45,791 nt of DNA, from positions 1 through 45,791 of the forward strand of contig JAADVB010000155.1 in assembly GCA_023334545.1 (NCBI GenBank), given 5' to 3'. A program made the translations under genes and the position numbers. The stretch comes from Salisapilia sapeloensis. Its lineage: Eukaryota; Oomycota; Peronosporomycetes; Peronosporales; Salisapiliaceae. The stretch's first letter is position 1; each line of letters begins with the position of its first letter. This document shows positions 10,490 to 18,000 of this stretch, one piece after another. The notes under the pieces are model-generated. The model saw only the letters and a program-made list of their open reading frames with translations, ran no database searches and was not told the origin of the DNA.

Positions 10490-12524
10490 ATGGACGGGAA
10501 CGATGACGAGGGCGCTGTGCAAGGCCGCGTGACGGGTATCATCTACCCTCCGCCAGACGTACGAGCTCGAGCGGACATGACAGCCAAGTTCGTAGCTCGA
10601 AACGGCCGTAGCTTTGAGAATCGTATCGCCGGGGAGGCATCGTCAGCCAAATTCTCCTTTCTACGCGATGCTGACCCGTATCACGCGTACTATGAGCACA
10701 TGATCGAAGAGTACTTGAAGCAGCTACAAGAAGAGGCTTCGAATCCACCTCAAGCGAAAGAATCTGCTGGTTCAGAAGCGCCAGAAGCACCCAAGGAGCC
10801 TGCATCCGCCGAAGCAGACAAGACGCAGGATGTGGTGGCCGAGAAGGAGGCAGTGGAAGACGCGACTGCACGTGCGGCTAAAAAGGTCAAGGCCCAAGGT
10901 CCTTCGTTAGAAAAGCCGGCGGATGATATATACCGTCTGCAGCACCCGAAGCTCAGTGCGATGGACCAGGAGATCATGTACTTGACAGCTCAGTACACTG
11001 CATTAAACGGTAAGACGTTTCTGGCCGGCCTGGCCACACGAGAGCAGCGGAATCCTCAGTTTGACTTTCTAAAGCCATCGAATGCTCTGTTTGCGTACTT
11101 TACAGCGTTAGTCGAAAGCTACGTGCATGTGATTCAGAAAGAATCGACGCAGTTGGACAAAGTGACGAAAGGGATGGAGCGGATGCACGTGCTAGACAGG
11201 TGTGTCCATCGGATGGAGTGGGAGCGAGCGGAGGAAGAGCGCAAGGAGCGGGAGAAGGCGGAGAACGACGCGGAGCACGTGGCACAGGCGCAGATCGACT
11301 GGCAGGACTTTGTCGTGGTGGAGACGATTACGTTGGAGGATGACAAGGAGGAGGAGGTGATGCCTGTGACAGAGGATACGCAGATGGAAGATGTGCAGGA
11401 GCAGGAGGAGGAGCAGGATGCACAGGTCAAGGTCGTAGAGGACTACACTCCCCAGGCGTCTTCTTCCAACCACACCGCTCAGACAGTGACAGTCGACGGC
11501 CGGACGATCCCTGCGACGGACATTAATGAGCACATGCGCATCTTACTCATGAATCCTAAGTGGAGGGAAGAGCAGCAGCGGCATTTAGATAAGCAAAAAG
11601 AGAGTTCGTATGCTGCTGGGTCTGCTATTGCCGACTCCTTACGTCGATTCGCGACCAAGCGAACGGATATCTTTGGTAGGGCAGAGCAAGACACGTCGAA
11701 ACAAACGCAAGCCCAAGGTGCGTACGGTCCGACTATCCCGGTGGAAGAGCAGGAAAAGTATGAAGAAATGAAGGAAGAGGCATACTTTCCTCCGCCCATG
11801 GAAAACCCTCCTCCTCCGCCACCTCATTCCATGCACATGCACATGCCGCCAGGGATGCCTCCAGGCCCCCCAGGTCCTCCAGGTCCTCCGGGTATGATGC
11901 CTCCTGGACCTCCTGGACCTCCTGGACCTCCTGGACCTCCTGGTATGGCTCCAGGACCTCCGGGTATGGCTCCTGGTCCGCCTGGCATGCCTCCGTCTGC
12001 CCCTGGTCCGCCTGGGGTGAGTGGTCCACCGGGTGTGGGTGGTCCGTCTGCGCCTGGTACGGAAGGAGAGCCTCCGTCGAAGAAGCAGCGTACGGACGGC
12101 GCGGCGTTGCTTCCGGAAGAAGAGTTTGCAGCACTGCACCCTGTATGTATCTTTATGATAGGAACGTAGGAGGTTTGCTGACTTATGTGTGCAACAGGGC
12201 TCTGTGCGCTTCGTCGTCAAGGTTCCGCACGACACGAACAACAGTCAGTGGAAGCTGCTCGGCCAGACGCTGACGGTCGACATTGACGTCAAGGATCCGA
12301 TGCGCGTCATCAAGGACAAGCTATCGGTAACTATATGTGTAGATACTGGAGGAGAGGAAGCTCATGTGTGCTTATAGGAAAAGTTGGAGGGGATGCCACC
12401 GAGCAAACAGCAATTGAAGGCGTCGATGGGATTCATCAAGGACGGTCGGTCGGCTGCGCACTACAACTTTATTAACGGAACGACGTTGGAGCTGAGCGTT
12501 CGGTCGAGAGGAGGACGGCGTTAA
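10490..12524 (+). CDS. SF3A1: Splicing factor 3A subunit 1
   Basis: SF3a is part of the U2 snRNP and helps position U2 at the branch point. The predicted 642-residue protein starts with GIIYPPPDVRA, followed by two SURP modules (about 30-76 and 163-213, each with the F..R.G..F pattern and a PY-type aromatic end), a helical Prp21-type region with charged stretches, a Pro/Gly-rich linker and a C-terminal ubiquitin-like domain (about 552-642) ending in SRGGRR. Three exons: 10490-12142, 12198-12326 and 12378-12524. Introns of 55 nt (GTATGT...ACAG) and 51 nt (GTAACT...ATAG) both fall inside the ubiquitin-like domain and are phase 0. Human SF3A1 is 793 residues. The stop lies 33 bp from the HSCB stop on the opposite strand. 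Confidence 0.93.
11846..12051 (+). repeat. Collagen-like PPG codon repeats in SF3A1
   Basis: Imperfect 9-nt repeats of the type 'cctggacct' encode runs of PGPPGPPG, PGMAPGPPG and similar triplets between the SF3A1 helical region and its ubiquitin-like domain. SF3A1 is proline-rich here in other eukaryotes too, but the near-perfect Gly-X-Y register gives a collagen-like look. Repeats of this kind tend to vary in length between strains. Confidence 0.8.
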
Positions 12525-12557
12525 GCTTTTCAAAAGAAAAAGGATCTCACTCGTATT

Positions 12558-13383
12558 TTATGCCTTGTGTTCGAGCTCCTCTTCCTTGTCATCGATCTCT
12601 TCTAGACACTTCATCATGTACTTTAGCTCGACAGCACGTTGCTGCGTCGCATCGAGGTCTTGCTGCGTGTCGTAGACGTCCGTCAGTGCTTGGAGGAGGC
12701 TGTCGATGCGACTCGAGAGCTCCTGCTGGATGGAAGACACTTGGTCTAGCGATGAGGCCGACTCGATGTTCTCTCTAGAGCAGTGTTAGAGTGGAATAGG
12801 GACGATGGGATGGAATGACGTACCGGATCTCCATGGTTTCCATCAATAGCTCGGGGTCCACGTCCGTGGAGGCAGACTCGCCTAAAGCGTCGATGCCATG
12901 CAGGTCCAGCTACATGTATTCTTAGAGCTAGTAAGATGGTATGGAATAGATGAGACTGTACGAGGTACTTGGCGCGACTCATGGGTGCCTTGAGGATGTT
13001 GTAGGCGTCGTTGATGATGGCGCTGTTCTTGGCGGACAGCTCCTTTTCGTACTAGTTGAAAGAGGTGTGAGGTGGACGAAGAGAATGAATGATATAGAAC
13101 GAATACGTCTGACTTGGAGCCGTAGAGGTCTGGATGCAGACGCTTCTGGATGCCCCAGTAGGTCTGTTCCATCTCGCGAACCTCTAGCTTAAAGCTCTTG
13201 GGCCTACGAGTATGGTCAGACACGAGGATCGTTCTTACAATTGTATAAGATGCACATGTCAAAGAGGTCAAAGTAGTCACATCGAGAGGAAGTGTCCAGT
13301 GGTTGGATAGTCTTGCAGCTATCACAGAAGATGGCACAGCAATGATTGTCATGCTGACAGCTCCAGCATTCCTCTATAGCCAT
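12558..13383 (-). CDS. HSCB: HSC20/HSCB J-type Fe-S co-chaperone
   Basis: HSC20 delivers the scaffold-bound Fe-S cluster to an HSP70 and stimulates its ATPase. My five-exon model (13383-13256, 13203-13107, 13051-12962, 12909-12824, 12774-12558) gives 205 residues. It has an N-terminal zinc site as in human HSCB (C6-x2-C9 ... C20-x2-C23), DYFDLFDMPKSFKLE, the J-domain HPD at 66-68 in QKRLHPDLY, the AYNILKAPMSRAKYL segment and the C-terminal helical HSP70/scaffold-binding region. Introns are 52, 55, 52 and 49 nt. The first uses an unusual GTGCAT donor, chosen because it alone restores the family spacing. An in-frame ATG at 13416 would add 11 residues that might help mitochondrial targeting. The frame closes exactly over all five exons. 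Confidence 0.9.
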
Positions 13384-13654
13384 CGTCACTACCGTCAATC
13401 GTCCACTCTTGTTCATAGTATTGTACTTGATTCATTGGCAGACGAGCTAAAGGCTTTTGATAGCAACGTCGATTGTTTCAAGCTACGGCGGGTGCCAGTA
13501 GCAAGGTGGAAGCGAGGAACAAGTCGACGGAGCATCGTGGTTCGTTAAATGTCCAAAGAGAATGTCAGGCGCATACAATTTGCAAATGAAAAGTGAGACG
13601 GAGCAGTATCCCCTCGAGTGTATTGAAAAGGAATGGCGAGACGAATGGAAAGAG

Positions 13655-14465
13655 CTAGACACGATCCATGCCTTGGTTCATGGGTGCCGTGTACTTGTCC
13701 TGGTGCTGCATTTCCACGTTCACTTGGGCCTAGTATATGTACAGGATAAGTGTCTGGAAGTGGGAGATCGAGGCAGAGACGTACGGTCATGCAGCCTTGG
13801 GTCGTCGCGTACGTGCACTGGGCGATGCATTCCACGCAGTCGGCCATGTCGCCTGCTTCTGGGACGCAAAGAGCTGCTAGGTGGCAAATGACACTGGCGC
13901 ATTGGATGCAATTGTTGAAGCGCTAGGAATAGTATGTGAAAAGGAGATCGACTTGAATGGATCAAATGGACGAATACGATAATGCGGTTGTCCCACTCGT
14001 CCGGCTGGAGGTTATGGCGGTCCATGACGACGGCTCTCGTGGCGGAGACGGCACATCCGTTGCAGCAAAAGGACTAGACGTGATACTAGTGTAAGCGGAT
14101 GGAAGAGAGAGTAGGATGGATATAATACCTCGAAACAGAGACACAAGTTTGGGCATGAGCTTTCTCCACAGCTACCTGATTTGACGCAAGGGACGATGCC
14201 GTCCATGTACCCCTGGCAGCAGACGTACTTGGACATGTCTCCATGCAGCACCTTGCGCCGCATGTGCACTTGGGCGCAGCATGGACAGAGACAAGCTCCG
14301 AGGCAGCCTACATGTGTCTAAATAATCTGCTCGTACTCTTATACATGTAAAAGCTGTACATAAAGGATCAGCTGCAGGGGCTTGCATCATGCCGACATGG
14401 AAGGTGTTGGGGTTGTCCTTGCGGACATCGTTTTCGACGGGTTCTCCGGAGCACAGGAAGCACAT
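13655..14465 (-). CDS. Cysteine-rich PLAC8-like protein
   Basis: Five-exon model: 14465-14360, 14307-14129, 14073-13978, 13922-13785 and 13729-13655, giving 197 residues. Introns are 52, 55, 55 and 55 nt with GTA donors and TAG acceptors. The product is packed with cysteines (CCLGACLCPCC, YVCCQGYMDG, CPNLCLCFESFCC) and ends in a QGCMTAQVNVEMQHQDKY segment. It resembles plant cysteine-rich proteins annotated as PLAC8 family, which carry an ICCQGY-like segment, an FCLCLE segment and a CACMQTQHK tail; that comparison is from memory. Function is unclear. The start is uncertain: MCFLCSGEP at 14465 is the first clean ATG, but a CTAG acceptor 18-21 nt upstream allows a further 5' exon beginning at the ATG at 14613. 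No long membrane helix is obvious. Confidence 0.75.
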
Positions 14466-15047
14466 GAGTGGGTTCGAGCTGACTAGGTCGCAAGCGTCCG
14501 CGATGGCACGACATGAACAATGGGTGGCATCCCAAGAAAGACGAAAAACGCTTTCGAACGATCGTGCCAAAACGTGGTGTGCATTCCGCTTGAAGTTGCG
14601 TGACGAAAGTCATTAGGGAGAGAGTTTTCGTTCGTGTCCGACGTCTTGTCGATCGATGTCATGTAGCAAGGCACTTGTGCATATCAGTCCGCTTCTCTCG
14701 ATCGAGCTCGCACAAGCGGAGAGAATAATTTTCGAGCGTTCTTTTCGCCCAATCATATCGCAGAGACGCCATCTGTGGCGCATCGGATTTGGTAAAACTC
14801 GCAACTCAAGTCGATCGATCCCCGAGTCGGTACCATCTCGCGTGCGTCGGTCCAAGGGGGTTCGCATTCGCTTACGACATCTAGGTTGTACGCACTCGTT
14901 GAATACGTTTAGAGTTTCTACTATCCCTTCTATCCCAATCGGTTTCACGTGGCTCTTTGCCCCACACGCACTGATCGAAAGCAGGTGGGATAGGACCATT
15001 TTTTTCATCCTAGCTCCTAGTGCGTTTGAATTTGTCATTTGCCTCGA
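14466..15047. promoter_or_regulatory. Divergent intergenic region, PLAC8-like/formin
   Basis: This 582-bp stretch separates two divergent genes and must hold both promoters, plus any extra 5' exon of the PLAC8-like gene. On the plus strand an Inr-like CCATTTTTTTCATC lies near 14996-15009, and TCATTTG sits only about a dozen bases before the formin ATG. Long overlapping ORFs on both strands (about 14613-15437) look like frame shadows of the formin start rather than a gene. Confidence 0.4.
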
Positions 15048-18000
15048 ATGTGGCGAAGGAGAGGCTCGTTCAGTGGCTTCCTCGCTCGCAACAATAATAA
15101 TAGTGAAGACTCGCCCGTCCTGCGCACATCCATCTCGTCTTCCGGTCGATCCAGCACGTTTTATGGGCACGACGACCAGGATCGCTCGCTCGTCTTTTCG
15201 CTCGAAGTCCCGACGCCAGGACCGCTCGGGCTCGACCTTCGTGCGAGGCATGTCGAGCGAGATAAACCGCAGAGAGGGGCGTACGTCAAGGGGTTCCGGC
15301 GGCTCGCAGGAGACGAGAAGGGATATGTGGAGCAAACAGGTCGCGTCAAGGTCGGCGACATCCTCGAGACCATCCATACGACAAAAGTAGACGATATGCC
15401 GTTCGACCAGATCGTCAAGCTCGCCAGTCAGTTGCAAAAGGACGAGACGGCGTGGCCGCTTCGGCTCGAGTTCTGTCGACAGCCGGCGGAATACGGCGAT
15501 AAGTCGAGCAGGAGAGCGCGTAGTTCGAGTTTCTTCCGCGCTGCATCGAGTCTAAACCCAGCGCAAGACAAGTCATTTAATGAAAAGCTCCAGTACTTTC
15601 GCGGGTTCTTTGCGAGCCGCCTTCCGACGGGCGGAACGACCCCGAAGGAGCATGATAAGGACAAGGTGCCGTCTATGCCTGCCGCGGAGACGGTGAATGA
15701 GATGTATAGAGACTTGCTCGTCAAGCGCGACGTACCGGAGGATGTGCTGGAAGAGCTCGTGCGCATCGAGACGCTAGAGACCAAGTGGCACGTCGTGTGG
15801 TACGGCCAGGTACACGAAAACAATAGTGCTTCGAAGAACCAGGCAGATAGCGCCGAAGCAGGTCGCATGGCCGAGGCTTTAGTAGAGCTCAAGTGGGACG
15901 GCCGAGGGCTCAAGGTGCTGGACAAGCTGCGCAGTAAGATGTCTGTGGCATCGACCGAGTGGATCGAGTCCTTCTTGGCGAACTTTGGTCTGGACTACTT
16001 GTCCATGAAACTGCCAGACCCGTCTCCTTTTTCCATCGAACAGCACAGGTATGACCGAGCGACACGCATCTGCGAAGTGATTCTCCGGACGCTCCGAACG
16101 ATCACACACTTTCCAGAAGGCGTGGAAGCCTTGACCCGTATGCCAGGTCTCGTGAACCGCGTCGCCCTTTGCTTCCACACGGAGAGTGGGGACTTGAAGA
16201 AGTGTGCGCTGCAGCTGCTCGGGATCGTCTGCTACAACAGTGCAGAAGGCCATCAGACCGTGATCGCCGCGTTTGACCACTATAAAGAAGCCAAGGGCGA
16301 GCAAGTCCGCTTCGGGTGTCTCCGGGACGCGCTCAAGTCGACTCGATACTCGCTCGTGTTCAAGGAAGAGGTCCTGAGCTTTGTCAATGTCATCGTGAAC
16401 AAGGCGATTCGACTCGAAGACCGTCTCGAGATCCGAGCAGACTTTATGGCGCTCAAGATGCCAGAGTACTTTGAAGAGATTCGGGCGAAGAGCCTCGCCG
16501 TGCAGCGGAAGCAGTCCGAGATGAGCGACTCGCCGCTCGAGAACTCGTCTCCGATGGCCATGGCGAGGTTGACGCCGCAGGAGTCTCCGGAAGTCCGAGC
16601 GTCGGCCAAGACGCTGCTGTCTCCTGTGCCCGTGGCGAATGGCGGGAGTCCTCCTGTCGGTCGAGCCGCCACGCCGTCGCCTCGTCCGGGGAAGAGCCAG
16701 CGACTACGGAGACGGAGGGTGCAGAGCAGCGACTATGGTGCGTTAGTCCGTTCGTCGAGCAAGAGCGCTCCTGCGTCTCCTGCGGATTCGCTCGACTCTG
16801 TTCCGTCGTCTCCTGCGCCGTCGATTTGCCGATCATCCTTGGCATCGAACTTTGATCGGCCGAGTACACCGTATAGCTACAGCAACACTGCGTCCCAGCT
16901 GCGTAGTCAGTTGGACAACATGGAGAAGCAGATCGACGTGTTCGAGCGGTTCATGGAGGACGACCGGAAGGACACGATCTACGACGAAACGGATCTGTCG
17001 GACGTCGAGAGCGTCTTCCGGTCGCTCCGCCGAAGCGTCTCGAATGACGCCGAGGTAGAAGCTGCGTTTCTCTCTCTCTTACAGCAGCTTTTATTAATCC
17101 CGGCGGATCGAGTGATTGGGAAGGAGATGTGGGGGCTGAGTGAGAAGCTGATGAAGCAAGTGGCGCACTTGACGCCAGTGGAAGAGGTGCGGAACTTTGA
17201 GCTGGGCTACGACGACCGTAAGGCTCTGTTGCAGATGCGAGACCGATATACGCGCTTCTTGGAGAAATGCGCGGAGGAAGACCCGTCATTCCGGTATCGC
17301 ATGGGGACGATCATTGTCCTGGACAACCAGCGGCCGGAGGATGAGCTGACGCCGTCGGAAGACACGGCAGAAGAGACGGATGAAGAGGACTTGCCGCCAG
17401 ACTCGATCATGGCGAAAGACCATCCGGACCTGAGCAAGTACTTTAAGCTGCTCAAGATGGGGACGCCCAAGGCGCAGGTGCAGGAGCGGATGAAGCACGA
17501 GACGAGAGGCTTTGACGTTGCCATCTTGGACACGCCGGAGCGGACGGTGCCTGTGGGGGAGATCATGGATATTACATCGACGCCGGTGAGCGTTTCATCC
17601 GAGCCGCAGGCCAAGGTCGAAGAGGTCAAGGTGAAGGGGACGAGAGCAGAGGAGCATGACAAGTATAAAAAGTTCTTCAAGCTGTTAAAGATGGGGATGC
17701 CGACGGAGCATGTGGAGCTCAAGATGTCGTCGGAAGGGCTGGATGGTGCGATTTTGAGTACGCCGGACGTCTTGTTGGATGAGGAGGGGCAGGAGGTGAA
17801 GGAAGAGGAGGGGAAGAAGGTAGAGGAAGAGCGGAAGGAGGAGGGCGTGTGTGTCAAGGACCATCCAAAGTTCTCCAAGTTCTTTAAGCTGCTCAAGATG
17901 GGGATGCCGATGGAGCACGTCAAGCTCAAGGCTTCTTCCGAAGGGTTGAATACAGATCTACTGGATGCTCCTGATACTCGTCTAGATGAAGAAGGGAATG

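Noticed and set aside
14613-15437. Long minus-strand ORF opposite the formin start
   Set aside because: Its codon pattern is the complement of the formin frame, and it overlaps the start of the PLAC8-like gene without any family signal.
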